Origin: Acidovorax sp. A1169
GTDB lineage: Bacteria; Pseudomonadota; Gammaproteobacteria; Burkholderiales; Burkholderiaceae_C
Direction: 5' to 3'
NCBI RefSeq assembly: GCF_030704685.1
Contig: NZ_JAUZDX010000026.1
Location: 16,517-80,516 of the forward strand
DNA: 64,000 nucleotides
Position numbers and translations under genes: made by a program. Below are positions 35,278 to 45,900 of this stretch, one piece after another; the stretch's first letter is position 1, and each line of letters opens with the position of its first letter. Under the pieces are notes generated by a model, which saw only the letters and a list, made by a program, of their open reading frames with translations, searched no databases and was not told the DNA's origin.

Positions 35278-38200
35278 TCTCCGCTCACGGCGTCTACCTT
35301 GCCGATGATTCCCAGGAAACTGCCGATTTGGCCGAAAGCCTTGTCGTTGATCGTCCAGATCCTGGGACGCTGCTGCACATCCACCCCCTCGCCGAACAGA
35401 TCATTGACCGGTACCTCACGGGCCTGCACGAAACGCAGGTCCTCCGGCTTGCGGTGGTCATTGAGCACCCACTGAATACGCTGCCAGTCGTCAAAGAAAT
35501 ACTCCTGCAGCAACGGCAGCACCTGGTTGCGGAAGATGTCACCGAGCCTGGCGAAGCGGCGCTCGCCGTTCAACAGCGGCATGAAATACGCATGCCCGAT
35601 ACAGTGGTCACGGTCCAGCAACGCCTCGATGCGTTGATTCATTCGCTCCAGCATCTGATCCAGCTCAATACCCTCGACGGCAGCACCTTTGAGCCGGCCA
35701 GGTTGCGGCAGCATGGCCTTGAACACGAACCGCCGTCGCAGGGCCACATCCAGGCCCGCCAGCGACCGATCTGCAGTGTTCATGGTGCCGATCAAATAGA
35801 CGTTCTTCGGCACGCTGAAAGGCTTCTTCGAATAGGGGAGCACCACCTCCAGCGCCTCTTCGGCACCGGCTCGCTTGGACGGCTCGATCAGCGTGATCAG
35901 CTCGCCAAAAATGCGCGACACATTGCCCCGGTTGATCTCGTCGATGATCAGCACATGGGGCTGTGCTTCCGATGAAGGCGCTGGCTTGGCAGATGCGAGG
36001 GGGATGTTTTCATCCTTGAATGCCTTGAGCAGATCCGGCCACTCGATCCGGCCCAACTGGTAGACCGTCTTCAACGTCAACTGCTTGCCCTGGTTCAGTG
36101 CCAGCATGCCGAAGCTCAGCCCCTTGGCCAACCAGTTCACCGGCAGCTTGTGCACATAGTCGGCACGCACGCCCTCGGGCACTTCGGGCGTGTACTCGTA
36201 TTCGCCCGACACCACGCCCACCGCACCAATCGTGGTCCTCGATGCCAGGCACACCACCACATCGCCGGGCACGATGTTCAAACCGAAGTCCCTCAGCGAA
36301 TGGCGCTCGTTGCTGCCCAGCTTCGACTCCAGAGCCGTCCAATCCGCCGTCTTGAGGTTGCCCGAATCAGGCCAGCCAATGCGCGCTTGGCCATGCTCCA
36401 GGCAGTACCTGCGCGTATCGCCCGCGCTGCTCGCCTCCTCGATGGACAGCTTCCACACCCTGGCCCCTTCGCGCACGCCCAGGCGCTCGTCGAGTTGCTT
36501 GTCCCGCTTGGCGTCCTGGCACAGTTCCACAAACACGCCGGGCCTGACCTCGTAACTCACCGCCGTGGCGGCCTCACCCTCTTCCGGCGACACCGAGGCA
36601 CGGATGCCTTCAACAAAATCCTCGTAGCTGAAGCTCTGGTGAAAGGTCACGAAGCGCACCCGCTGCTCTTTGGTCAGGGCATCGAAGCGCGATTTCAGAG
36701 CCTTGCGGTCAGCACTGTTCTGCTCAAGAAACGACGGGTCCAGAATGGCGAGTGCGGTATCCACTGTGGCATGTGTCTTGCCGGTACCAGGGGGACCAAA
36801 AAGGATCTGGTTCAAAGGGGCGGTCATGGGCTGGGTCTGTGTATTCGTGGTTTCGGGCTTGGCGGGCACAGTCGCTGGCATGCCATGCGTCTCAACCTTT
36901 CGGCCCCAACTGAGCCGGTACATGCCGTCGCCTTCTTTCTGGATCACTGCGCGGTCGCCTTCTTTCAGACCGGACTTGGTGAACAACCCATTGAAGCGCG
37001 CCCTGATGCGGCCACGGTCAGCTTGTAGCCAGGTTTCAATCTGCGTTCCATCAGGCAATGCAAGCATGAACGTAGCCTCGGGCCGTGCCTTCTCATCGGC
37101 AGCAATGCATCCCTTGGGAAACAAGGCTTGCAGCTTGGGCACCTTGATGTAGCCATTGCGAACAGCACCACCCGTAAGGAGCACCGAGAGCATCGTGTCA
37201 GACCCGTCGTAGTCATCGGGCCAGTAGGCCTCACGGCCCTCCAACTCAGGCACTCGCTCGTCAGCCGCCGCCGCCTCGGCCAAACGGATGGCGCCATTCG
37301 CGTCCAGCCGTTGCCACCCGTGCTCTACAGCGCCGACCTCTGCCGAACCATGGAGTCGCGCGCGTACCCCCTGCGGTGTGCATTCCACCGCCAGGGCTGC
37401 TACCGTGAGCTGGACCTTGGCGTCATCGGTACGGCCAGCGTGGATCACGCCTGAGTGCCCCACCCACCAATCGAATTTGGCTTCATGCAGCAACTGCGCC
37501 AATTGGCAGAACACGTCGGTCTGCCCTGCCGCCTGCAGGCAGGTGATCAATTCAGGCAACGCCTCGAAGTGCTCCAGCAACTCGCGCATCGGGGCCAGGC
37601 CCAGCGCCTGGGCGTAAAGAGCCTTCACAAAGCCATGCACGGTAACCCCAGGGCATTCCTGCCGCGCCCTGTCGCAATAGTCGCGCAGCAGCAGCATGCG
37701 CGCTACCGGGGCATCCGCTGGTGGAACTTTCTCGCCCGGGCAACCCAGCGCGCGCAGGAAGTGCGCCACATGGTCCGACGAACTGATAGGCAGCACCGCA
37801 TCGGGGTGGTAGGCCGACAGCACGCGCAGCTTGCGTCCCTCGCCCATCGTCACGCGGGGCACTACGCCGGCACGGGCATAGATCTGCACATCGTCATCCA
37901 CCCAGCGCAAATCCTGAGATGGGTCGGCCCAGGCAATGGCCGCTTGCACCCGCAGCGTGTAAGCCAGAGCCTCCTGGTCGGACAGGTCCTTGAGGCTGCC
38001 ATTCTTGTAGACCGATTGGTCCTTGGCAAAGTACAGCAGGTGCCCGCGCGAGGTGCCCGGCGAATACCTGCCCAGGATCGGCTCCAGCCCACGCTCCAAC
38101 CACCAGCAGAACGAATCGCCGTCACCCTTGCCCACGCAGTAGGTGTCTAGCGTCAGGCTGGTCAGCGTCCTCGCCGGAAAGCGTTGAATGAAGGTCTGGT

Positions 38201-38297
38201 ACTTGGGGTCCTGCGTGGGCGACTGGCAAGCGTCCGGCCCCATGCGTTTCAGTTCTGCCACCAGACGGTCAAAGGCGGCATTGGTTTCGATAGTCAT
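35274..38297 (-). CDS. mcrB: large McrB-type AAA+ GTPase with N-terminal extension and EVE-like insert
   Basis: The 1007-aa protein has Walker A GPPGTGKT at 501-508, Walker B LIIDEINRG around 783-791, the McrB sensor GTMNTADRS at 837-845, and RRRF at 854-857. It drives McrC to cut modified DNA. Residues 1-210 carry a WLE-x-x-LEPI...G module seen in many McrB homologues. Residues 365-470 look like a B3-type DNA-binding fold (SVLLTGGAVRNGYIKVPKLQ...WL...L..GD). Between the Walker motifs, 612-725 look like an EVE/YTH-type domain (VWKLSIEEA, RIGWPDSGNL, NIVPGDVVVCLASRT, IGAVGVVSGEY), which reads modified bases. The start overlaps the hsdS stop by 4 bases. Confidence 0.93.
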   Translation of the reverse strand: MTIETNAAFDRLVAELKRMGPDACQSPTQDPKYQTFIQRFPARTLTSLTLDTYCVGKGDGDSFCWWLERGLEPILGRYSPGTSRGHLLYFAKDQSVYKNGSLKDLSDQEALAYTLRVQAAIAWADPSQDLRWVDDDVQIYARAGVVPRVTMGEGRKLRVLSAYHPDAVLPISSSDHVAHFLRALGCPGEKVPPADAPVARMLLLRDYCDRARQECPGVTVHGFVKALYAQALGLAPMRELLEHFEALPELITCLQAAGQTDVFCQLAQLLHEAKFDWWVGHSGVIHAGRTDDAKVQLTVAALAVECTPQGVRARLHGSAEVGAVEHGWQRLDANGAIRLAEAAAADERVPELEGREAYWPDDYDGSDTMLSVLLTGGAVRNGYIKVPKLQALFPKGCIAADEKARPEATFMLALPDGTQIETWLQADRGRIRARFNGLFTKSGLKEGDRAVIQKEGDGMYRLSWGRKVETHGMPATVPAKPETTNTQTQPMTAPLNQILFGPPGTGKTHATVDTALAILDPSFLEQNSADRKALKSRFDALTKEQRVRFVTFHQSFSYEDFVEGIRASVSPEEGEAATAVSYEVRPGVFVELCQDAKRDKQLDERLGVREGARVWKLSIEEASSAGDTRRYCLEHGQARIGWPDSGNLKTADWTALESKLGSNERHSLRDFGLNIVPGDVVVCLASRTTIGAVGVVSGEYEYTPEVPEGVRADYVHKLPVNWLAKGLSFGMLALNQGKQLTLKTVYQLGRIEWPDLLKAFKDENIPLASAKPAPSSEAQPHVLIIDEINRGNVSRIFGELITLIEPSKRAGAEEALEVVLPYSKKPFSVPKNVYLIGTMNTADRSLAGLDVALRRRFVFKAMLPQPGRLKGAAVEGIELDQMLERMNQRIEALLDRDHCIGHAYFMPLLNGERRFARLGDIFRNQVLPLLQEYFFDDWQRIQWVLNDHRKPEDLRFVQAREVPVNDLFGEGVDVQQRPRIWTINDKAFGQIGSFLGIIGKVDAVSGE

Positions 38298-39599
38298 GCG
38301 GCCGCAATGCTTTCCATCATGATTTGGGCTTCAGAGAGGCAGAGTTGCCCAGAAATTAGGCGGGGAAGGAGGGTGTCCCGTAGCGTGGAGAGCGTTTGCA
38401 TCTGCAATTCAGCATTTTTCAGTGTTGCAAAGAGCACGCGTACTTGGCTCTGAAATACACCGAACACGTCAGCGCCAGGTACAAGTATCGGGATCTCGCG
38501 CACGGTCTTGGAATTGACAGCGTCTGCAATGGAAGAAGTGCTGCTCAGCTTAGAAAAGTCGAACTGCTTTAGGTACAAGTAGATGTATTCCGATGAAAGA
38601 AGCGCACCAGGCTCCAACTTGAAATGAGCTATAGCTTCGTTGGTAGTCATTTCACCGTCAGTGATAGCTACGCGACCAATGGTCATCTTAAAACTCATCA
38701 ATACCGTGTCGCCTGGCACGCGCCGGACGTTGAATTTCGACACAGCTTCGTCAGTCAGAAATTCACTGGTCCGAGATGCGTAAATACTGCCCGCCCCCAT
38801 GTCGCGGATAGAAACCCAACGAATATCCGCAGCATCTTCACTAAACCAATGTTTTTCTTTGCGCGGTGGCGTTTTCCCAATGCCCACTGTCGATATATCT
38901 GCGAGAGAAAGGACGCGCCACCCCCCAGGCACCTCCCCCAACTCCGACGCCTCCAACCCATCCGGGAACAGTGCCGCTGTGGCCTCGTCCATGCCTTCGG
39001 GGGCGCGGCCTTCCATCTTGGCGCGCACGGGGTCGAAATCGACGAACCAGGATTTGAACAGCGCTTGGGCGATGGCTTCGAGCGTGGCGTTGGTTTCGCG
39101 CAGAAGGGTAATGCGGTCGTCCAGCTGTCTCAAGACGTCCACCATCGCGATTTGCGTCTCAACCGGGGGAAGAGGCACCTGGAGCGCATCTATGGCTCTC
39201 CCGGTCAGATGTTTAATTGTTGTGCCGGTGAAATGCGGCTCAAGCGTTCCTGCCTTAGCTGCATGGAAAAACCAGTAGAAGAGGTAGTAGTTGTTAAAAG
39301 CCGGTTTCGGTCGAATCCGGTGAAGGGCCTTCTGAATCTTCATGCCCTCAGACCCGGTCCAAATTGCACATCGTCCTGGCTCGCCGCCCTCGCAAACTAC
39401 AAGATCTCCAGGCTCAAGACCATATCGCTCTTCCTCATGTGGCTCAAACCTCATTTCAGCCAAATCAGCAAGGTCGAAACGCCCCCATCGAACGTTACTG
39501 TTTCCCAAGTACGGGTGGGGCCTGCCTTTATTCTTTTTGGCATCCAGCATCTTGCCAAGGCAAGCGTCAACTTGGTCGCCAAGCCGGACCATTGGCCAC

Positions 39600-39610
<11 letters not shown>
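38294..39610 (-). CDS. hsdS: Type I restriction enzyme specificity (S) subunit
   Basis: The 438-aa protein has two target-recognition domains, each followed by the conserved helical spacer: IKHLTGRAIDALQVPLPPVET with LRQLDDRITLLRETNATLEAIAQ after the first, and the C-terminal VREIPILVPG with ATLKNAELQMQTLSTLRDTL after the second. The repeated layout is typical of a complete HsdS that recognises a bipartite site. It overlaps hsdM by 11 bp and mcrB by 4 bp. Sequence outside the spacers is variable, as in the family, so specificity cannot be predicted. Confidence 0.95.
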
Positions 39611-41168
<1,558 letters not shown>

Positions 41169-41281
41169 GGAGGGGGCGGTTGGGCACGGTGATGGTCAGG
41201 CCAATCAATGGCCATTCGGACAGCAGTTTTCTCGCTGCCCAGATCGGGAGATCATAGATCCGTCACTGCCAGCGCAAGGCC

Positions 41282-41614
41282 CTATTCAGGAACAATATCC
41301 TCGTCCAGCCCTAGCCACATGAGCGCATCGTGCCGATGGCCATCCGGGCTTTGCCAGCCCTCTTCACCATAGTCAAAGGTTTCGCCGCGAGCCCCTTTGG
41401 CAAGTATCTTTTCGTCGGCATTGATCACCAACTCCACCTTGGATTGAAGCAGGAAAAAACCCAGCGGGGTCAGGCAGGTTGTCGCAAGCATGGCCAGGGT
41501 TTCAGGACTAACTTCGAGTGTCTCCGGCCAGTAGCCGAACTTGGTTTTGAACCCATTCAATGCCTCAATGAAGCGAACGGTGATGCCACCTTGTGATTTG
41601 ATTGTCTTGTTCAT
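41282..41614 (-). CDS. hypothetical protein upstream of hsdM (110 aa)
   Basis: The protein starts MNKTIKSQGGITVRFIEALN and is a mixed alpha/beta protein with no membrane segment and a C-terminal acidic end (LGLDEDIVPE). I do not recognise a family. It is on the same strand as hsdM, 113 bp before it, so it may be the first gene of the island operon. No strong ribosome-binding site is visible. Its role in the defence system, if any, is unknown. Confidence 0.6.
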   Translation of the reverse strand: MNKTIKSQGGITVRFIEALNGFKTKFGYWPETLEVSPETLAMLATTCLTPLGFFLLQSKVELVINADEKILAKGARGETFDYGEEGWQSPDGHRHDALMWLGLDEDIVPE

Positions 41615-41788
41615 TGAAGGCGATCTATCGGATGTCTGGTGGAACTAATTTGAGGGGAATGGTCACGAGCCTTGTAGCGAAGACAAGGCTCACCAATTTT
41701 CCGCACGCCTTGCAATAGGCTAGGCGGTTTGCGCAGTTACGAATGTTCGCATTGGCCAACTTGATCTTTGCAAGACAAGCAATGGACA

Positions 41789-42148
41789 CTACAACCCAAT
41801 CTTCGCCTCATTGAAGCACTGCACCTCGCCGCGCTCATGCTGGCGGCCCACGGCGCTGGCCATGTCTTGCGGTAGTTCACAGCCTGCGCCTTGCCCCAGC
41901 TTCTGGCAGTGATCGGCCCGGGCGGCCCGGGTGCCTGAGCCTACGGCGCCCAGGCAGCGTGCGTAGTTGACGGTGCGGTCCACATCCCGGGCGTGGACCT
42001 CGGTGCGCTGGTGGGCTTCCAGGGCCTGCTGGTCGGCCTGCTCGCCGGGGAGGACCACGGCGTGGCGGTAGAGCGCGCCGCCCCCGGCCGCCAACAACAG
42101 GCAGCCCAGCGCCAGTGCCGTGCCGACGATGATCCGGTTCACGTCCAT
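41789..42148 (-). CDS. single-pass membrane protein (119 aa)
   Basis: The start MDVNRIIVGTALALGCLLLAAGG opens into one membrane helix with a Cys (possible lipobox-like LALGC, but the spacing is unusual) and is followed by a charged tail with three Cys (YARCLG, DHCQKLG, GCELPQ, QCFNEAK: four in all), which may form disulfides outside the membrane. It has AGGGGG just upstream. It follows a tRNA-His locus. The family is not recognised. Confidence 0.6.
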   Translation of the reverse strand: MDVNRIIVGTALALGCLLLAAGGGALYRHAVVLPGEQADQQALEAHQRTEVHARDVDRTVNYARCLGAVGSGTRAARADHCQKLGQGAGCELPQDMASAVGRQHERGEVQCFNEAKIGL

Positions 42149-42252
42149 CACCCCCTGGGGAGGTTCACCCTCCCCTTGTGCAATGAACTCTAGCACCCGG
42201 CCCGCACCAGCGCCATGACCCGAAAAGGTGGCTGCAGGGGTCCGCAAAAGAC

Positions 42253-42296
42253 AAAACCCGCCAGCGCTTCGCAGCACTGGCGGGTTTGTTTTTTAT
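42253..42296 (-). terminator. intrinsic terminator downstream of tRNA-His
   Basis: The stem AAACCCGCCAG pairs with CTGGCGGGTTT around a GC-containing loop (cgcttcgcagca). A T-rich stretch follows on the minus strand (TTTTGTCTTTT) and on the plus strand (GTTTTTT), so it can stop transcription in both directions. It directly follows tRNA-His, whose 3' end is at 42298. Confidence 0.8.
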
Positions 42297-42297
42297 C

Positions 42298-42373
42298 TGG
42301 GGTGGCTGATGGGGCTCGAACCCACGACAACAGGAATCACAATCCTGGACTCTACCAACTGAGCTACAGCCAC
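42298..42373 (-). tRNA. tRNA-His (anticodon GTG)
   Basis: The 76-nt cloverleaf is complete: acceptor GTGGCTG pairing with CAGCCAC, D-arm TAGCTCAGTTGGTAGAG, anticodon arm CAGGA-TTGTGAT-TCCTG with GTG in the loop, T-arm with GGTTCGAGCCC, and an encoded 3' CCA. A G precedes the acceptor as needed for the extra G-1 of tRNA-His. It lies between ppiD and a small membrane protein gene. Confidence 0.97.
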
Positions 42374-42425
42374 CGTTTGAGATTCAAATTATAACCCGGG
42401 TTTTTACCCTCCGGGTTTCAATTGT

Positions 42426-44357
42426 TCAATTTTCTGTCTGGGTGATGGTGAACTCGGAGGGGCGGGGCGCCTTGATCTCGACCTTGAAGCGCTCCTTGAG
42501 CATCTCGTAGTAGGCCACGCCTTCGGCGGTGCTCCACCACTGCATGAGCTGCATGCGCTCTTGCTGGGCGCGCTGGGCTTCGGGCTTGTCGCGGGGGACG
42601 ATGCGGTTGACCTTGATCACGGCAAAGCCCTGGCCGGCGCCCAGGTCGACGCTGGTCCAGGCGGGCAGCTTGTCGGCGTTGGCGCGCAGGGCGGCGTCGA
42701 TCAGGGGGCGCGGGTAGTTCATGGGCGTGTCGCGGGCGATCACGGCGGGGGCCGTGAGGCCGCTGGCGGTGTCGGGCTTGGCGGTGTACTCGGCCAGCTT
42801 GGCCTCGCCTTCCTTGCGCGCCAGCTCGGCGGCCTTTTCGGCCACGTACAGGGTGCGCACCTTGTCGCGGACCTTGTCCAGCGGCAGGGTTTCGGCCGGG
42901 GTGTACGAGGCGATGCGGCCAGACGCCATCTGGCTCGGGCCCACTTCGACGGCTTCGGTGTTGCGCTTGTTCTGCACCGAATCCGAGGAGAACAGCGCTT
43001 CGAGGAACTTGGCGTTGGCAAACGCGCCGGTGGCGCCGGGCACGGGGGTGCGGGTCACGCCGTTGGCGGTCTGCACCTTGAGCTTGAGTTTTTCGGCCAC
43101 GGGGGCCAGGCTGTCGGCCTGCTCGTACACGCCGTTGGCAAAGGCCTCGGCCACTTCGGCGTACTTGCGCTGGGCCTGCTGGGCCTTGAGCTCCTTCTCC
43201 ATCGAGGGGCGCAGCTCTTCGAAGGTGGGCTGGCGCGGCGTCTTGATGTCGGTGACCTGGATGATGTGGTAGCCGAAATCGGACTCCACCACGTCGCTGA
43301 TGTCACCCTTCTTCAGGGCAAAGGCGGCGTCTTCAAACGGCTTGACCATGGCTTCGCGGGCAAAGAAGTTCAGGTCGCCACCCAGCGCGGCAGAGCCGGT
43401 GTCTTCCGACGACTTCTTGGCCACGTCGGCAAACGTGGCGGGCGCCTTGCGCACCTGGGCCAGCAGCTCGGTGGCGCGGGCCTTGGCCTTTTCGCGGTCG
43501 GCGGCGGACATGTCCTTGGGCGCCTTGATCAGGATGTGGCTTGCGCGGCGCTCTTCCTTGCCGGCCAGGCGGGCCACGTTTTCCTTGTAGTAGGTGCGCA
43601 GGTCGTCTTCGTTGAGCGTGATGCCGTCGCGCACGGAGTCGAGCGTGAGCAGCAGGTACTCGACGTTGGCCGACTCGAGCTGCTTGAACTGGTTGGGGTG
43701 GGCCTTGTAATAGGCTTCCAGGTCGGCATCGGTGGGCGTGACCTTGGCGGCGAAGTCGGCGGCGTTGAAGCGGGCGACCTGGATCTCGCGGCGCTGGTAC
43801 AGCGCGTCGAGCGCCTGGCCGGTCTGCGCATCGGTCACGAAGGCCGAGCCGACCACGCCACCCAGGATCTGGTTGACCGACAGGTCGTTGCGCACGCGCG
43901 CTTCGAAGCCGGCGGGCGTGAGGCCCTGGCTGGCGACGAGGGTGCGGTAGCCTTCGGTGTCCATGGTGCCATCGGGGCGCTTGAGCGCGGCGATCTGGGG
44001 AATCTCGGCCAGGCTGCGGGCCAGGCGGGCGTCGCTGGTCACCATGTGCATCTTCTGCGCGGCGGCGGCCAGCACGCGTTCGCGCACCATGCGCTCCAGC
44101 GTGGCGTAGCGGGCTGCGGGCGAGTCGAGCATCTTCGCGTCCATGGTGGGCTGCTGCGCACGGATGCGGTCGCTCTCCGCACGGTGCGCGTTGTCCCATT
44201 CGGTCTGCGTGATCTTGTTGCCATCGACACGCGCAACCACGGCACTCTTTTCAGAGAAGTAGTTGCTGTCGATGCCTACCAGCACAAACGAAGGAATGAT
44301 CAGCAAGAACAATAAGATCATCACGATCTTGGAGTGCTTGCGGATGGATTCAAACAT
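42426..44357 (-). CDS. ppiD: peptidyl-prolyl cis-trans isomerase D (SurA/PpiD-type chaperone)
   Basis: The 643-aa protein is a membrane-anchored periplasmic folding helper for outer-membrane proteins. It starts MFESIRKHSKIVMILLFLLI (cytoplasmic start and membrane helix), then has a SurA-N-like helical region (KITQTEWDNAHRAESDRIR), a parvulin-type rotamase domain (ERRASHILIKAPKDMSAADR...GGDLNFFAREAMVKPFEDAAF...VVESDFGYHIIQV) and a C-terminal tail. The start was chosen before the membrane anchor. It lies between tRNA-Val and tRNA-His, a conserved arrangement in this bacterial group. Confidence 0.96.
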   Translation of the reverse strand: MFESIRKHSKIVMILLFLLIIPSFVLVGIDSNYFSEKSAVVARVDGNKITQTEWDNAHRAESDRIRAQQPTMDAKMLDSPAARYATLERMVRERVLAAAAQKMHMVTSDARLARSLAEIPQIAALKRPDGTMDTEGYRTLVASQGLTPAGFEARVRNDLSVNQILGGVVGSAFVTDAQTGQALDALYQRREIQVARFNAADFAAKVTPTDADLEAYYKAHPNQFKQLESANVEYLLLTLDSVRDGITLNEDDLRTYYKENVARLAGKEERRASHILIKAPKDMSAADREKAKARATELLAQVRKAPATFADVAKKSSEDTGSAALGGDLNFFAREAMVKPFEDAAFALKKGDISDVVESDFGYHIIQVTDIKTPRQPTFEELRPSMEKELKAQQAQRKYAEVAEAFANGVYEQADSLAPVAEKLKLKVQTANGVTRTPVPGATGAFANAKFLEALFSSDSVQNKRNTEAVEVGPSQMASGRIASYTPAETLPLDKVRDKVRTLYVAEKAAELARKEGEAKLAEYTAKPDTASGLTAPAVIARDTPMNYPRPLIDAALRANADKLPAWTSVDLGAGQGFAVIKVNRIVPRDKPEAQRAQQERMQLMQWWSTAEGVAYYEMLKERFKVEIKAPRPSEFTITQTEN

Positions 44358-44372
44358 GGTCGATCTTTCAGT

Positions 44373-44408
44373 GACAAAAAACAAAAGGCGAACTTGCGTT
44401 CGCCTTTT
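44373..44408 (-). terminator. intrinsic terminator between tRNA-Val and ppiD
   Basis: The stem AAAAGGCGAAC pairs with GTTCGCCTTTT around GCAA (minus-strand sense), followed by GTTTTTTGT. It ends the hupB-tRNA-Val transcript and lies 16 bp before the ppiD start, so ppiD needs its own promoter or read-through. Confidence 0.85.
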
Positions 44409-44421
44409 GGTCCGGTGGGGG

Positions 44422-44497
44422 TGGTGGGTCCTGACGGTCTCGAACCGCCGACCTACTCCGTGTAAAGGAGCCGCTCTACCAACTGAGCTAAGGACCC
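44422..44497 (-). tRNA. tRNA-Val (anticodon TAC)
   Basis: The acceptor GGGTCCT pairs with AGGACCC; the D-arm is TAGCTCAGTTGGTAGAG, the anticodon arm GCTCC-TTTACAC-GGAGT with TAC in the loop, the T-arm contains GGTTCGAGACC, and CCA is encoded at the 3' end. The total is 76 nt. It lies 15 bp after hupB on the same strand and is probably cut from the same transcript. Confidence 0.97.
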
Positions 44498-44512
44498 CAC
44501 CTAAACGGGTCT

Positions 44513-44785
44513 TCAGTTCAAGGCGTCTTTCAAAGCCTTGCCTGGACGAAACTTCGGCACTTTAGCAGCTTTGATCTTGATCGTATCGCCCGTACGGGGA
44601 TTACGACCGGTGCGGGCAGCGCGCTTGCCCACGGCAAAGGTGCCAAAACCGACGAGCGAAACGGTACCACCCTTTTTCAGGGTCTTCTTGACGGCCTCGA
44701 TCGTGGATTCAAGGGCACGCGCTGCAGCGGCCTTGGAGATGTCGGCGTTGTTAGCGATGTGCTCGATCAGTTCGGTTTTGTTCAC
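44513..44785 (-). CDS. hupB: DNA-binding protein HU-beta
   Basis: HU bends DNA and compacts the nucleoid. The 90-aa protein has the family features: MNKTELIEHIANNADISKAA, the GTVSLVGFGTFAVGKRAART beta arm start, the GRNPRTGDTIKI arm tip (with the NPRTG that intercalates DNA), and the C-terminal VPKFRPGKALKDALN. The length is exact for HU. A strong sigma-70 promoter lies at 44930-44958. tRNA-Val follows. Confidence 0.98.
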   Translation of the reverse strand: MNKTELIEHIANNADISKAAAARALESTIEAVKKTLKKGGTVSLVGFGTFAVGKRAARTGRNPRTGDTIKIKAAKVPKFRPGKALKDALN

Positions 44786-44929
44786 AAGAAGCCTCTCGGG
44801 AAAAGCGTTGATGAATGAAGTGTGTCTTGGGGTATCTGGTCTTCACACGTCAGAAGGCTCAACCGAGAGAGGCTGGATGTCTGCAGACGGGGGAATGACT
44901 GGCGTACACAGCAGGGGCTGCTGCATCAG

Positions 44930-44958
44930 ATTAAAGCCATCGACTTTCAAGGTGTCAA
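44930..44958 (-). promoter_or_regulatory. sigma-70 promoter of hupB
   Basis: On the minus strand, TTGACA and TTTAAT stand 17 bp apart (exact -35 consensus, 5 of 6 at -10). Transcription would start near 44923, about 138 nt before the hupB ATG, giving a long leader. No other promoter of this quality is seen in the 390-bp region 44786-45177, which otherwise holds no gene. Confidence 0.8.
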
Positions 44959-45177
44959 TACAACACGCCGTATAGCAACAGCGTTGGGCTGAATTCTAGT
45001 CGTATTTCACGCCCTGGCCGGGCTTGCGGCGCGCTTTTGTCTCAAACGCGCCGTATGCGCGGGATTCCCGATTGACATCCTTTACCCGTGCGGACAAGCC
45101 ACCCGTGGGCGCCCCAAGAAGGGGCACTGCCGGGCCGCCGCGTCATGCCAATTTGTGATTTCGGATAGACGAAAAAG

Positions 45178-45744
45178 TCACTTCACACGGGCGCGGATTT
45201 CGGGCAATGCTTTCTGCAGGTAGTACACCATGGACCACACGGTGAGCACGGCCGAGGCCCAGATCAGCCAGGTGCCCCACACGCCCGTATCGATCACGCC
45301 GAGGATGCGACCGTCGTACAGCAAAAAGGGGATGGCCACCATCTGCACCGTGGTCTTGACCTTGCCGATCATGTGCACGGCCACGCTCTTGCTGGCCCCG
45401 ATCTGGGCCATCCACTCGCGCAGGGCCGAGATGGCGATCTCGCGCCCGATGATGATCAGCGCCACGAACACGTCGGCGCGCTGCAGGTGCACCAACACCA
45501 GCAGCGACGCGCACACCAGGAACTTGTCGGCCACCGGGTCGAGGAAGGCGCCGAAGGACGAGGTCTGGTTGAGCTTGCGCGCCAAGTAGCCGTCGAGCCA
45601 GTCGGTGGCGGCGAACACCACGAACATCACCGTGGCGATGAGATTGCGCATGCCCGGGTCGATCGGCGCATAGAACACCCCCACGATCAAAGGTATCGCG
45701 ACGATGCGCGTCCACGTCATCAGGGTGGGTATAGTCCAGAACAT
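45178..45744 (-). CDS. pgsA: CDP-diacylglycerol-glycerol-3-phosphate 3-phosphatidyltransferase
   Basis: PgsA makes phosphatidylglycerol phosphate, the first committed step to phosphatidylglycerol and cardiolipin. The 188-aa membrane protein has the CDP-alcohol phosphotransferase signature: D48-W-L-D51-G-Y-L-A-R55, then G65 in SFGAFLD, D69 and D73 (FLDPVADK). Four to six membrane helices follow the usual plan. The start MFWTIPTLMT was taken from the family N-terminus. It lies 156 bp behind uvrC on the same strand, the usual uvrC-pgsA pair of proteobacteria. Confidence 0.95.
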   Translation of the reverse strand: MFWTIPTLMTWTRIVAIPLIVGVFYAPIDPGMRNLIATVMFVVFAATDWLDGYLARKLNQTSSFGAFLDPVADKFLVCASLLVLVHLQRADVFVALIIIGREIAISALREWMAQIGASKSVAVHMIGKVKTTVQMVAIPFLLYDGRILGVIDTGVWGTWLIWASAVLTVWSMVYYLQKALPEIRARVK

Positions 45745-45900
45745 GGCCGCGATTGTGCACCACTGGTGGATAGCCTTCAGGCCTGAACTGACGCTCCGCC
45801 CGAACCGGGCACCGCGCTGGCACAAGCCACCTGCCGCCGATGGCCATGACAGGACACCTGGCAGCGCGGTTGCGGCGCGCAGGCGCCACGATGACGCCCC

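Noticed and set aside
42561..44315. A 584-codon plus-strand frame opposite ppiD
   Set aside because: It is Gly/Arg/Val rich, has no motif, and ppiD is certain on the other strand.
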